A DNA stretch of 64,000 bases from Ustulina deusta (Eukaryota; Ascomycota; Sordariomycetes; Xylariales; Xylariaceae). The translations under genes were made by a program, and so were the position numbers. Below the pieces are notes generated by a model, which ran no database searches, was not told where the DNA came from, and saw only the letters and a list, made by a program, of their open reading frames with translations. The first letter of the stretch is position 1, and each line of letters begins with the position of its first letter. Shown piece by piece: positions 36,835 through 49,883 of the stretch. The stretch is taken from NCBI GenBank assembly GCA_023159155.1, contig JAJNNX010000001.1:3100001-3164000 (forward strand), read 5' to 3'.

Positions 36835-38790
36835 TTAACCCATGATCTTACCATCCGCCTTTGCTCCTGTACGAAAATTAGCACGTTTTCGGCCGCTATG
36901 GAAGCCTTGGGTTTGTTATGTACCTTTCACCTGCTCGAAGACCTTTAGCATCTTTCTTCGTGCTCCCAAGGCGTTAACGCCCCGTTTCTCCAAAGCTTCA
37001 TCGTCAAGCTCAATCAAATCTGTCCACTTCATATCCTTTAAATTATCAGTGTACTTGTGAAGGCGAAGACTTCGCAGCCACGCAGGGATATCCTGAAGCA
37101 GAGTTGGGTCGGTAGGGTCCTCTGGCGGCTTTGAGGTACCTCTACGTCCTCGAGGCGATCGCCCGCGATTCATGTCAGAATGGTCTGATAGGTATCCCTC
37201 AGGGATACCTACGCCAAGCTGCGCCATACTCAAACCCGGAAATCCGCCGCTCAAAAGTGGGTTCTGGGTGTCGAAGGCACTCAAAAATCCATTATTTTGG
37301 GGTGAGGCGAACGGTATCTGTTGCGCAAAACCGGCTGGTTGGAGTGCGATGCCAGGCGAGTTGGGACGTGATCGGTGAGCACCAAAACCGCCCATTACCT
37401 GCTGATTTTGCAAGGCCAAAATCTGATCCCTATTCAGTAGGTGTCCATGCTCATTAACCATTACGATATTCGTTCCGGGAATATTGGGTACCTGAGGACC
37501 AGCAGATACACCACCCGGATTCTGTCCGTTTGCATCATTAGACCGAGCCCGGCGGTATTTGCGTACATCATCAAGAGCAAAGCGGTTGTTAACAGTGGAC
37601 AAAGCTGCTAGCTTCATCGCTGTGGCGTTTGCAACCATGTCGGCTTGATGAGGCGCATTGCCTGGACTGAAAGTCGGATTCATAGGTGTGTTCACCATCG
37701 ATGCCCAGTTCCCACTTCCGGCACCATATGGGGAAAGCAGGGGTAAATCGGAAGCTGACTTGTCAGGTGCGTTGAGCGTTGTGCTTTGAATGTTGGAATT
37801 GGCACCGAGTTGAGGACGAGGTGACCTCAGACCTGCAGAAGGAGGCGGTTGTACAAACTGGCCCATGGGTGGTTGTCCAGAGGATGAGGATTTGGGTCGA
37901 GAAGCCCCTTGATCATGACTGTTACCCCATGGCGAGTTCAGGTTTTGTCCACTTGCATCAATACCTTCAGACGGCGCAGAAATGGTGGGTGCAGCTAGAG
38001 AGCTACGAGGATCAACTGCAGCGCTATTCCGGTTCGATGGGGGTTGATTTCCGGTTTGCTGGGTGAACCGAGCCTTTTCAGTCGCAATAGCGGCAGCGGC
38101 ATCGGGAAACATAGAGTTAATTGCGGAAGGGTCAAGGCCCGAATGTCTCTTGGTAGAAGGCAGTGGTTGTGAGAGAGAGTTGCGTGCGGAGCCGACATTC
38201 AATTTATTCATAGCATCACTCAACCGGTTCGACATAGGATCTACTTCGACAAGCCGTTAGATTAGTAAAACGACATTCCTCTTGTATGAATTCTGAGTCT
38301 CACCTTTGTCGAAATTAGCGGGCGATAAAACGCCGGACATGGGATGATTCTTGCCCATCTGCTGAAGCACTTGGATAAAGAAGCGAACCTGCACTTGAGT
38401 AGTTTGCTGCAATAGCGCATAGAGGGCAGCAGTCCTCTCCGCCTCCGAAAGAACGCGGAACCACTGTTCAATAGCACTAAGCTCATCTTTGAAGTCTTGG
38501 TCCAAGGTCGCTGCAGCCATCTCTTCCAATGTCGTCTCGTACTGGTCGATATCGGCAATCCATTGTTGAGTCATCTTATCTTGCGGCGAGTCAACATCTG
38601 CAGTTCCCTGGCCTTGACCTTGTTGACCATAAAAGTCTGAAGACGGACGGATACGGCCTGCGGCTGAAGATCCAGTAAGAGCAGCCATGTCAGCAGAGGC
38701 ACGCAAGTTGGACCCGGTTCCGACGGCTCGGGACGTAGGCGGACGAAGTGAAGACACCGTGGCAGCTTCGGGGGTGCTGTTACGATTCAT
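36835..38790 (-). CDS. vts1: Vts1/Smaug-type SAM-domain RNA-binding protein
   Basis: Post-transcriptional regulator whose SAM domain binds stem-loop Smaug recognition elements and promotes deadenylation of target mRNAs. Exons 38790-38304, 38243-36924 and 36866-36835 give 612 residues. The start is the ATG of MNRNSTPEA. The conserved N-terminal helical region includes [20 protein letters not shown] and [20 protein letters not shown] long Pro/Asn/Gln/Ser-rich middle part is low in complexity. The SAM domain lies near the C-terminus, [20 protein letters not shown] then [20 protein letters not shown] and [14 protein letters not shown] 32-nt last exon adds KADGKIMG, matching homologue ends, so the intron after FEQVK is well supported. 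All key parts are present. Confidence 0.93.
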
Positions 38791-41700
38791 GTTGGAAATC
38801 AAGCCGAATTGTGAACTAGATGTGTGCCCGTTATGCAGGTAGCTTGCTGGGTGGAGGCGGCGAGCTAAATATCCCTAAGAAAAGGACTGTTCACTTGCTC
38901 CTGCTACTGTCAATGGGAGGCCGCAGAGGAATGCTACGATACTGTGTATCTTTGTAGATCGTAATGTGTATAAATTCGACGTGGGTGTCGTGTGTCAATG
39001 CCTCAATCAAAAAGACCGTGGTGGATGGCCGTGCAATTATACCGCCCAAGCCGGTGTACAGAAGTAACCGTGGATGGTTGAAGGCGGATTTGGATATCTC
39101 GCTATTGAAAAGAAGTTTAGTGAGGCGGATGGAGCCAAATGCAAGTATAATGCGCTAAAGCTTCCGTTTCTGAGGCATGTGAATCTGGGATTGTAGCGCC
39201 AGTATGCAATGGCTTCAAGGCAGAATAGTATTATCCAGTCAGGGGAAACGCGGTCCAGAGAGGGAGACGGTGTTTCGTCCGTGTATGCTAGGCGACAAGC
39301 GCTTTGGGCAAGACGCGGGAAATGGCGAAATAGGACTGTCTCGAGAACTCCTGCAGTGACCTGCTGACCTCAAAGGAGTTGTCGAAAAGAGGAAGCAGGC
39401 TGAAAGGGAGATATTATCGTTAACGACGAGAGATTAGATAATTCGTAGCTGAGGCGAAATAAAGTTAGCAAAAGACTCGAAAGCTGTCTCCTCGGTTCCT
39501 CCTTTAAGCCTCGACCCATGTTAGTCCAAGTGGGGTGGCAGGCTGATAATTTCTTCGAATATGAGAATATGAAGTGAGACATGGTCAAGGCACATCAACT
39601 ACCCAACAGTTTGAGTGTGACATGCGAGGGCCATTGAGATGAAAAATTGAAGGGCAAAGTGATGCCAGACAGGGCAGGCTATCTTGCAGACCTCTCCAAT
39701 GGCAAACGAAGGAGAACAGATGCTTCTTCGGCAGTCCAACACGCCACGTGTGATGAGCCCAGGCGTCGTCTAAATGACAAAACCAGGCTCGATGATTTAG
39801 TTTATTGCTGCTCAGCTGAACTCGCAACAAGGAAGCATGGGGATGTTTGCCAGCATAAACGAATAGATACAACTGCACATACCCAAAATAAAGGTTCGAC
39901 AGACCAGTCCGTTTTGATTCGGCGCCAGACCGTTGTGGCACACGTATGTTGCCAGAGAGGAGTGGAGCAGCGGAGAGAGCACGTCGCCAAAGAAGGAGGA
40001 AAGTGGAAGTGAATGTTTACAGACCAGTGGCCTGGGGGGGTGGAAGAAGAGGAAGGGTGAGGTAGGTCGGAAGCGGGCCAGCTGACGGATGGAGGATTAG
40101 ATAAAGGATGCGTTGGAGACTCGTCGGGGGGAGCACAAAGGGCCAACAACTACCACCGAACCTTAGAGAGAGCGATGTGGAAACAGCAGCGCATCACTCC
40201 TGGGAAGGGATTTGTCTCTCTGACAAAGAGTTTAGGTTAGGCTGCTGGTCTACTCTAGGCGAAACCGAAAAGGCTATACTGTATGGATGAGAATTGTTAG
40301 TATTGGGTACCTAAAGTTATGCATTTCAGAAGCTCCCTGGGTACATCTGGCGCAGGTATTTTTAGTTAGACATCCATCCAGCCGACGGACGACAGTACGA
40401 GGACATGTCGAATAGAGGTGCCTAAGTTAATGTACCCAGAACCTTAGCGAGCTGCAGCAAGAACCGCCATCCAATAGATTTTTACGTTTGCAGTGTTTCT
40501 ATTATGGGCTGGGCTACCACTAGGTAGTGTATACCAATCGCTAACAGTCCCCCCTCAGTTGTAATTTTAGTTGAGGGGCCCTTAAAACGTGTTGGTAGCG
40601 AAGGTACTGCCTACATCTTGATCAATTAGGTACCTACCTCTTGGCTATGGATCGAATCTGGGGGCGGCTAGCAGCACAGGTCCAGGCACCTACATGTGCA
40701 TACAGCCTACTTCCCACGGTACGCGGGAAGGAGGTAAGTACATATACCTAGGTAGGTACTATACAGTACACATAATCCAAATTTATCTCGCGTTACGAGT
40801 ACACGTGGGAACAGAGTTGAAACTCGACCCGAACAGGGCCGCTAGCGGACCTTCAAACAACAGCGACAATGTCCAGCCAGACTCGTAACGAGATGTCGCA
40901 AGCTCAAGTCCTCATTGCAATACTGTCCTGTAATGTCATGTAAGGAGGTAGGTTACCTAGTTACCCACGGCTCATTATCTGTAGCACATAAGCAAACGTG
41001 TTTACCTGAATGCAAGCAAACCTGAGGTTTACGGTGTATCAGGACGGGTGCACAGCCTTGGTGAAGTCCTGCTTAAGGTTAGCATGCGTACCACGCCAAC
41101 GTATGTGTCCGTAAAGGATGCCGCACGACACAGAGAGACAATGACATTGCGCGCGGCCTGGAGCCAGGGAAGAGGAGACAGAAAAGAAAGGAAAACAGCA
41201 AAAAAGTAGAGAAAATAAAAAGGAATCAATAGAAAGAAATCTTTGATATACAGAGCTATCTATACATCGACAGCTGATACGCACGAGCTGTCCAATAAGT
41301 TGAAACACACTTTGGAGTGAATCATCATCTCATCTCTCTGACAGATCATCTTGCACATCCGAACAGATCCGTTCCCATTAAGGTACACAAAGCCCATATA
41401 GGCGCCCGTGGCATTCTAATTACCATATAAAAGTTTTCTTCGTTTACAGTTCCGAACCATCTGCCAACACACAGCCCAGCAATCAGTCAAGCCAGAATCC
41501 GAAGGCCACAGGGAAGCGGTACGTCCAAGTGACATCCAAATTGAAGTGACTATAGCGGAAAATGCATATTCAAATAGACAGTTCAAGCACACACTTGACA
41601 GGTGTCAATGCTCGAACATGTAGCCCAGTCTCCATGCACCCTTGCCTTGGGGAAGAAGGAAGCACGGGTGTTTGGTAATAGACGGGCTTAGTTTACTCTC

Positions 41701-42037
41701 GGCACGAGAAGAAATCCTTCAGCAAATGGGCATGGAAGAAAGCCCAGAGCTGTACACACTAATGCCGTATTGTGGAATGTTTCACATGCAAAGATAGGGT
41801 AGAATTCTGGGCTAGGGAGAACGACCCGATGAAGGGGACAGGAACCTCATCACAGAATAGTGTAACCAGCAAGACGGTTACGCTCGACGGTAGCTTCATT
41901 TTTTGGCTACTCAATCGTTCGTGTTCTCCGTAGACAAATGCAAGACCGTTGACTCCATGATCGTGTCCGCACGTTTCCCGAAAGTGCCCGATTGTCCATT
42001 CGCAGCATCGTAACCCCAATACCGTCTAGCGGATCCA
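38791..42037. other. Intergenic region, 3.2 kb, no supportable gene
   Basis: The first 1-1.4 kb likely includes the VTS1 promoter and leader. TAGGTACCTACCT words occur near 40625-40640 and 40745-40760. The 3' side (41700-42037) is presumably the eL29 3' region. Open frames here (39585-39941, 39647-40012, 41759-42019) show no domains. Confidence 0.55.
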
Positions 42038-42484
42038 TTAAACCGTCTCGCGCTTGCCTTCTGCCTTCTCTTTCTGTACCATCGTTAGCCATACGCCTAG
42101 ATGCTCTATATCGCACCTTGTCCATGAGAAAGCTTGACATACTAGGGCGCGCGTTGTTCCGTGCAGGGCATATCTGTGGTTGCGTCGGAACTTGGGGTCG
42201 GTGCCCTTCAGCGACGGGTATCGGTTGGTCTTAGGCTTCTTGATACTGCAAGTCGGGCACGTTAGCCAGGCGTCCCAGGCGTCCCAGGAGCCTTCTTTTT
42301 ATTTGTGTGGCAATCGAAAGCTCCGGTGCCATTGTCGGTGTTTTTCGTCTCGAATCAGATGAGGACATACCCATTGCGGTGAGCCTTCTTCGACTGGTTG
42401 TGCTGGGACGAGTTCTTGGATTCTGCAGGGTATAATCAGTATAAGGATATCATTTTGAAAGCCTTATAAATACGTACTCGCCAT
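42038..42484 (-). CDS. rpl29: 60S ribosomal protein eL29
   Basis: Small, very basic protein of the large ribosomal subunit near the subunit interface. Four tiny exons, 42484-42478, 42422-42371, 42245-42143 and 42073-42038, give 65 residues, the usual fungal length. Each splice is canonical: ATGGCGA/GTACGT, AATGG/GTATGT and GCCCTA/GTATGT, with CAG acceptors. The spliced protein has AKSKNSSQHNQSKKAHRNG, then IKKPKTNRYPSLKGTDPKF, RRNHRYALHGTTRAL and KEKAEGKRETV. The first coding exon is only 7 nt. Intron 2 contains a 9-bp tandem repeat. The many introns in a short gene fit intron-rich ribosomal protein genes of filamentous fungi. Confidence 0.95.
42266..42288. repeat. 9-bp tandem repeat CCAGGCGTC x2.5 in eL29 intron 2
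   Basis: Two full units plus CCAGG inside the intron between eL29 exons 2 and 3. Confidence 0.85.
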
Positions 42485-43118
42485 TGCAACGGTTGACGGG
42501 CTGTTGTGCTTTGAGAAAGGAGGATTTCACAGTGATTAGCGTAGTCGATGAGAAGAGTCTCCCAAATGGTCGTTCACACGAGTAGTATTCTCAATTGTGG
42601 GTGCAAAAATAAGCGAAATGGTAAACCCAGCCAAAACGCTTCTGGGTGGGGCGCTCAGTAAGCACTTAGGTAGTTGAGCTGTGTACCACCTGTGAGTATA
42701 GCTTTCACAGCTGCCGCCAGCTGTGCACTGGTTTCTCTCTGGAGATTCCTGCTGTGGTTTTCTGCAGGCTGTGTAATACAGAAGCCACTAGGTATCATAC
42801 CTAAGGAAGACCTTGAACCTCTAAAACACTCGAATCATATTTTACTTGTGGATTCATTTCATCGCCATAGGTGTTCTATAGAAACTTCTGTTTTCCTCGT
42901 TTTATTGTCTTTTGAAAATGTATTGAATTACTCCGAGATACACGAAAATGCAAATGCCGATAGCCCATCCCAAAGCGCATCTAAATACGATTATTCACCT
43001 GATAACCCGCGGATATATATATCTACGCAGACCTCATCTAGGACCGAGAGGGTGGTGTATGTTCGCTCCTATGAGGTAAACCATAGGAATACGTGCAAGT
43101 CTCCTTTTCAGACTCTTT
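42485..43118. other. Intergenic region, eL29 promoter and carrier 3' side
   Basis: 0.6 kb upstream of eL29 and downstream of the carrier gene. A 152-codon plus-strand frame at 42674-43132 has only a TTG start and ends inside the carrier gene; it is not called. Confidence 0.6.
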
Positions 43119-44332
43119 CTATTTGGTGGTGACTGGCAAGGCAGCTTTGGCCTTGGCGGCCAATTCAGTCGCTTTAGCGAGTTGTTTTAAACGAAACTGG
43201 CGAATATATCGGAACAATAGGATAAAGACGAGTTCCATTCTGTGAAAGACTTTGTCAGTAATAAGGGCTTACTACAAAGATCAGAATAATCATACCGTTC
43301 TTTAGTCATCATGAGAATACCCTGTACAAGGAGACCCTTCAGGATTTGCGGTCCGATACCCTTGAAGAGGCCGAGAAGTCCTTCGTGTTTGACGATGAAC
43401 TGCATCACCTCAACGAAGCCCTTGAAGTGTTTCCCCTGGCGTTGCGGCGGAGGCTTGGACTGTAGGCCAACTTTGGCAACAATAAGGGGCTGGGTCGCAA
43501 TGGTAGCCAACGTCTTGGACATAGCGCCGAGCACTTAGAGTGCAAGGTCAGTATATAGGCTTCTAACGAGTTTTTATGAACTCACAAAACGCTTCTCCTG
43601 GGGTTAACCGAGTCTTCCCAGGGAACATGATAGCCTTTAAGCGCTCGTATGCGCCGTATGTGATGGCAGGGTTAACTACCAAAACCAAGCTAGCCTTTAA
43701 TCCTCTCCACAGGCCAGATGGTCCATCCTCGCCGTCGATGATTTCATGAGCCGTCTCTATTAACCCCTTTCGGTCTGACTTGCTCTGGGTCTGTTGCCTT
43801 GTTGTCACGACAGCGACGGGAATCGTAAAGACCTGGGCGACAGCACCGGCAATGGCACCTAGAACCAGCTCGATCGCAGTTGACGGTGGAGTTGGAACCT
43901 TCTTTGACTTGAGATATAGTTCGCGTACGACCGAATACCAGTAAAAATAAGCAAAATTTGTCGAGGCGACTCCAATGAGTGCACCGTTTATTCCGGTGTA
44001 GAGTCCCTTAACGCCGTCCTCGGATGCCATCTTGGTAATCGCGTCCCATGTTGACGTGTAGTGTGGCTCGGCGTCGTGGTGCACATCTCCGGGGCTTCGT
44101 TTTACTTGGACTTGGAGGCGGGTCTTAACTCTATCGAGGGATCACAGGTGGTTAGCGAGTTTGTGCAGCATAATCCTTGGGAGTAGAACAGAGACTCGAT
44201 GAAGCGGTTCGAGAATTTGACGACTCACATATCCAAGGGATATACAAGAGTATTCGCCAAGACAGCACCAGTAGCACCGGCGACAGCAGCGCCCCATGGT
44301 GGAAGGGACGCGGGTTTCGACTGAACGCCCAT
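43119..44332 (-). CDS. pmp47: Peroxisomal adenine nucleotide carrier (PMP47/Ant1 type)
   Basis: Mitochondrial-carrier-family protein of the peroxisomal membrane, thought to import ATP for fatty acid activation. Exons 44332-44229, 44130-43586, 43533-43296 and 43239-43119 give 335 residues with six expected membrane helices in three repeats. Repeat 1 has the full carrier motif YPLDIVKTRLQVQ, rejoined across intron 1. Repeat 2 reads IPVAVVTTRQQTQSKSDRKG and repeat 3 TQPLIVAKVGLQSKPP, both lacking the usual acidic residue after Pro, as seen in this subgroup. VASTNFAYFYWYSVVR and NPAITYGAYERLK are subgroup-typical. The C-terminal tail is Lys/Ala-rich (LKQLAKATELAAKAKAAL), without a peroxisomal PTS1. 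Location is inferred from the subgroup. Confidence 0.88.
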
Positions 44333-45340
44333 GTTAGATGCTTAGCTCTGTTGCCAGGCAAACACGCGGAACAGATATCTCGAAAGGTGAAGGAGGCGGG
44401 TGATGTGCATGCAAGCCAGCCCAAATAACCGCGATAACTGTGTTCGGTGTTTAGCCCGCGCGACTAAGACGAAGACCGGGTAGTTTAACGGTTATATCGA
44501 CAGATTTAGAGCTAGAGACTACTACCACAGCACGAGTAAATGCAACTTGGACGGCACTCGGTAGAACAAAGCCCTTTTTGGTAACCAATTGGGACAATGC
44601 GGTCCAGAACTAAAGAGTAATTACCCTCGGTGTTCTTGTAAACCGTCACGGAAAGAATGGTGGCATTCTTCACGTCATGGCGACAGCTCAAAGTCGAGAG
44701 ATAGCCGACTCGGACGTTCAAGCGAGACGCATCTGACCGAGCGAGCCTGTGAAATCATTGATTTGAACCTCGGCCAATTCTTGAGCCATTTGAGACCCAC
44801 CCCCGACAATCTTATCATGCAGATCGGCAGCTATTCTCCTACAAGTATAGTACTAGGTACCTAAGTGAACCTTGGCGCAGTCCCATCGGTACGTACATAC
44901 AGGTACTCTATCTGCCTATATGTACATACATGCGGATAAGTACTATGTACTTTTAGGTGGTCTGTGTTAGGGGTTACATACCTGTAGTCAGACTCACTCA
45001 CAGCTAACCTTAGGCAAGCTGTGTATACGTACCATATTTGCCTTGAGTGACGTTGGTATCATGGTATGTACCTCTTTGCCTGCCTCCTAATGCAATAAGT
45101 TGCAGTCGTCTCTTCTCATGCTTGGTGCAGGTGGCCAGCTGAGACACAATGCCAAATACCTACCTTCTTCAACCTATCATCTCTCTTCAGATGTGTCGGC
45201 ACAACACTACTGTTTATTTCAGTAGCAGCCCCAGTGTCAACACCAGCAGCCCGCAGTAGCTAGCCTTGCTTGAGAAGAGACAGCACCTCATTCATGTGCG
45301 GAACAGACGCGGTAACACGCCTACCCAACTCAACACACAT
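44333..45340. promoter_or_regulatory. Divergent intergenic region, carrier / palB
   Basis: About 1 kb between divergent starts, with TACCTA/TAGGTA words at 44850-45000. The 3' part around 45215-45340 is probably palB 5' leader. No factor sites are claimed. Confidence 0.5.
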
Positions 45341-45349
45341 ATGATCATC

Positions 45350-48024
45350 ATGGAGGCAAAAGCTCAGGTAACTGAATTCACTCGGATTTCTCGCCTTGGC
45401 GATATGCGCCATCTAATGACATGTGGGGTTACAGGAGCACGAAAGGCTGGCCTCATCCTGCTCCGGTCAAGAGGCTCTTGACCACGCCATTGCGGCAGCA
45501 GAGCTCTACATGAAAGCCGCCAAACAATCAACTAGTCCTGTAGACAAAAAGCGCATGAACAGGAAGTGCGAGGAGTTGATCCTGAAAGCCGAGAGCCTCA
45601 AGACGCCTGGTCGCATGACAGATAGGGTCAGCATTGTGGAAAAGAGGCTTAAAATACCACGACAGGTCCGCCAGATCCCTACAAGCGAGAAAAATATCTT
45701 ATATCGTAACTCTCGCCTCCATGGCAATACCTTTCCTCCCTGGGAATCTGATCCAGATCCGGCATATTTCCAAGGGGAGACGTACAGGTAGCTTACACGT
45801 GCCATGCATTTGTCAAGTTTACTGACTGATTGGAAGTGACCCCTCCTCGTTTACTTTATCGCCCAAACAGAAAGCCATCTTAGCTGGATGGAAACGGCCT
45901 ATCGAGCTCAACAAGCAGACGTCTGGGCTTGGCACGGGCTCGGACAATAGCATCGCAGAAGTGACAGCTGACTATGACCTAGTGCAGGATATAACGACAG
46001 ACTGTTCAGTAGTAGCCAGTTTGTGTGCCAGTATGAAGCACCTTCGGCCAGGTCCTACTTCCCTTCTCCCTGCGCTGATGTTCCCGGCTAATCCGGAGGA
46101 TGGGCGCCCGGGGATCTCCGCAAATGGTCGGTATGTTTTTCGGATGTTTTTTAATGGCTGCTTCCGCAAAGTCGTCATCGATGACCGCCTCCCAGCCTCC
46201 TCTAACCAGCGTACTCTCTACGTTGTCGACCGCCAAAACCCTAGTCTACTCTGGCCCGCACTGATCGAGAAGGCGTATCTAAAAATCCGAGGCGGCTATG
46301 ACTTTCCAGGTAGTAATTCGGGTACCGACCTTGGCATCTTGATGGGCTGGATACCTCAACAGTTGTTCTTGCAGAGTGATGAAGTGGATTGGAACGGTAC
46401 TTGGCGGCGAATAAAAAAAGCCTATGATTTTGGCGATGTCGTTATTACTCTTGGCACAGGACGTCTATCCCCTGATGAAGAGGAAGCCCTTGGTTTGGCG
46501 GGAGAGCATGATTATGCAGTTCTAGATATGTCGGAGACTCCTGGAAATAGGAGGCTTTTGGTCAAAAACCCCTGGTGTGACGGACTTGTCTGGAAAGGGG
46601 TTGGGTCGGCTTCGTCGAAGACACAGGACGCAGTCGATGAGCATCCTGTCAAGCTTAAACCGGGGTCTTTTTGGATTAGCTTCGACGACGTGACCCAAAA
46701 CTTCGAGTCGCTCTACTTGAATTGGAATCCAAGCCTATTCACCAACCGCCAGGATCATCACTTCAAGTGGCAGCTCCCCGAGGCTAACATGCTTGGCTCA
46801 TTTGCACATAACCCCCAATACTCTATAACAGCCGAGAGTGATGACCAGACGTGGATCTTGCTGAGCCGCCACTTTCAAGACGAAGAGCTAGAGATTTCCC
46901 GAAAACCAAGTACCACTATGGCCGCTGTGTCTAACATGCTCGGCTTCATGAGTATATATATATTTGAGAACAATGGCCGGAGAGTGCAACTAAGTGATAA
47001 GTCAATTTATCGAGGTCCTTTTGTGGATTCACCCCAGACTCTCGCGCCGTTTGAGGCCAAACAAAGTGTCAGCTACACAGTTGTAGTCGCGGCTCAGGAT
47101 TTGCCCCTGCCAAATTATTCCTTCACCCTCTCATTCTTCTCGCGCACGGCTCTAAATATTGCTCCCGCACAACACGATCTAAAACATTATGTTGAGTTAA
47201 ACAGCAGGTGGACGCATCGCACAAGCGGTGGCAACTCCGTCTCGCCCCTTTATTTGACAAATCCACAGTTTAGCATCACCTTGCCGCTTGCCGGGCCCCT
47301 TTCGATCCTTCTCTCCACCGCCAAAGAGGAAATTCCAGTGCATGTAGACCTCGTCTGGGCCAACGGTCAGCGCGTTACAGCTGTGACGGTCCGCGATCTT
47401 GTCGCCACATCGGGCGATTACCGCCGTGGCTGCGCTCTCGCGTCCATCCCCAGCGTTGATGCCGGCACATACACCATCGTTTGCTCTACCTTCGAGCCCG
47501 GCCAGATAGCTGATTTCACGTTGCGCATTGGGACCGAAGTGCCGTGCACCATCACCCCTGTGCCTGTTGATGCGGCGGGTCGCCTGCGCACCCAGCTCTC
47601 TCCCCTCGCGTTCTATGACGGCGAGCTTAGGATGAGAGCTTCTTTTTCCGTCGCCCGACTCACGCGCGTCAGCATCGTCGTGACGAGGGGGGGTGGCTCA
47701 AGCGTGACTGGTTTGGGACGATCGTCAGGTTCAGGCGGCGTAGGCACGCCACGTTCGCACCCGACTATCCGCGCGACACTCGAGAGGGGTCGAGGACCCA
47801 ATAAAGATATTCTCGCCTCGACAGGACAGAGCGAGTTCCAAGAGGTTGGACTCGGACTGCGGACCGCAGAGTGTGATGTTGACCCCCTAGTCGCCCAGTC
47901 ACGGGGTCTGTGGCTGGTCGTTGAGCAAGTCGGCAGTACTTCCCCAGACGAAGGTGGCATACAAGTCGAGTTATTTAGTGATAGACAGGTGCTTGTCGGC
48001 GCCTGGGAGGTCGTGGATGAGTGA
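45350..48024 (+). CDS. palB: Calpain-like cysteine protease PalB/Rim13
   Basis: Signalling protease of the ambient-pH pathway that, with ESCRT, carries out the first cut of transcription factor PacC/Rim101. Exons 45350-45367, 45435-45787 and 45837-48024 give 852 residues; an in-frame ATG at 45341 would add three. An N-terminal MIT-like helical segment (HAIAAAELYMKAAKQS) suits ESCRT-III binding. The calpain catalytic triad is intact: Cys180 in TTDCSVVASL, His348 in GEHDYAVLDM and Asn368 in VKNPWCDGLVWKG. Two beta-rich PalB-type domains follow and it ends VLVGAWEVVDE. The first coding exon has only six codons (MEAKAQ), then a CAG/GTAACT donor. It is divergent from the carrier gene and convergent with the C2H2 gene. 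Confidence 0.93.
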
Positions 48025-49883
48025 AATAGGGGAAAGGAAAACACTATCCCTTACAGATATTAAATAGATATATGAGGGTTTTCCAACCTAACTTAGCTTC
48101 ACCTCAGCCTTTCTCTCCCTTTTTATTTTTATTTTTTTTAAAAAGGTTTAGGTCCTGGGAGCCGTGACGGCTTAGATGACAAGATAATGTTCTTAAAAAG
48201 AAGAAAAAAATTGTCGAAAAAATAAATCGTTGTCATCCAAGAAGCCCATGCATTATATTCATGTTGGAGTCGATGGGATTCCCTCACCAACATCAATCTC
48301 CCCAACCTGTCTTTACGTTTCCAGAGCTACACCAAAAGAATGTAACAGGAGAAGCCTGAGCGTTGTATAAATACTTAAGCTTTGTTCATCTCGAACCCGC
48401 GCTCCCCTTAGGTGTTGAAACGAGCCAGGTCCCTAAGTTGTAAGTGTCATTTATCATCTAGAATAGATTTAACACTTAGGCGACAACTACTGTTGGTTTA
48501 ACTCGTTACCTGGGTTCTCAAGGGCCCCTCCGAAAACCCTGCCGCTTAATCAACAATACATACATAATTTGCGGGAGACCGACCGCGTATAGTAAGTAAT
48601 GATATAAGTAGACTGACCGCCTACCTGTGTGTCAAATCTCATCCAGCCACTGTAATTAATTAATTAGCTACGTCTTGAAGCTTATTATGGAACATGTGCT
48701 TCGTCGCCGGCTCCAGGTCTGCGTGCTCGGCCAGATATACCGGCGTTTTGAGCCATTTTGCGCCGTTTCCTCGACTTTCTGTTGACAGAACCGTGGAATA
48801 AGTTCCTATATAGTCCCTCTGGCCGCAAACACGACGCGCAACTACTAAGATGGCATACGCTCTTGAGGGGTTCTCTTCTTATATTCGTGCTTCAATCCTG
48901 ACCGGGGTTTCAGGGTCTCACCGTGGCCAACGACACATTTTTAGTATGGCAAGCAGGAGTCATACAACGCAGTTGCGTCAAGATTCCCTGTTACTGATGT
49001 AATCGATAGGTACATCCCCACGCACGAATGAAGATTGAACTAAGAAAATAACATATGTATACATACACATATCTGTCATGATATTTAGCTACGGAGGAAT
49101 CGACTCTCGTGGCTTGCACAGTCTTGTGTGCCCTCATCCTGTCAGCCACTCGCTCCAAATGATGCGACTGCTTTAGATCAGACAAGAGATGTACTACTTT
49201 GTAGCCCACACACCCAAAGCTGTGTAGAGGTAAGCTCGTCCATGAACTTAGATAAGTGTGTGGGTGGAAGTGCTGGGCTCCAAACTGAACCTGCTATAAG
49301 TAGGTGACAGAAAAAAGTAAATGGGTATATATTGTATCACAAAAAAGAGAAACATTTCTCTCTTCTCCACGGATAGCAATTGGCGCGGTCTGTCCTGCTA
49401 TCGCGAAGTAGCATAACACGCTATCGTCTCTCGTCTCTCGTCTCTCGTCATGTAGGCTTGCGAGCTGTTGTGCGTCCTTTTCTCTCATCCTAATAGCTCC
49501 CCATCTACCAATGTTCATGGGCAGTCATTGTGATCCCTCTCTTGACAACGGAGACTATCTGATTCGCCCATCGCCAAGGGATCCGGAAACGGAGAACGAA
49601 GGTAACGAAAATAACAATGAGCGTAAAATAGTACGCTCCCTGCCCCTATGATATGACCGCTTTGCGCCCAGACGCCATGCGCTCTCCAAGGTGTGGCGCA
49701 TTCCGCAATGTCAACACCGTAAACCTCTTACAAGCGTATATAAACTCACCTACCACCAAGTGGTATCTTCCATTCCCATATGTACAGCATCAATAGGACA
49801 AAGCCCCTGGGGATATCGGTCTGGGCCGAGGTGTATACATCCTATCCTCCGACTTCCCAAAAGACAAAGTAAAAACCAACATA
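48025..49883. other. Convergent intergenic region, palB / C2H2 gene
   Basis: 1.9 kb between two 3' ends, AT-rich, with poly-A/T stretches at 48120-48220 and a TCGTCTC tandem repeat at 49424-49448. Open frames at 48991-49209, 49294-49518 and 49691-49918 have no recognised content. Confidence 0.6.
49424..49448. repeat. 7-bp tandem repeat TCGTCTC x3.5
   Basis: Three perfect TCGTCTC units plus TCGT, in the convergent spacer. Confidence 0.9.

Noticed and set aside
42674..43132. 152-codon plus-strand frame with a hydrophobic N-terminus
   Set aside because: Begins at TTG rather than ATG, overlaps the eL29 upstream region and runs into the 3' end of the carrier gene on the other strand.
44860..44880. 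Possible PacC site (CTTGGC) upstream of palB
   Set aside because: A single 6-bp match is expected by chance in a 1-kb spacer, and PalB is not known to need PacC control.
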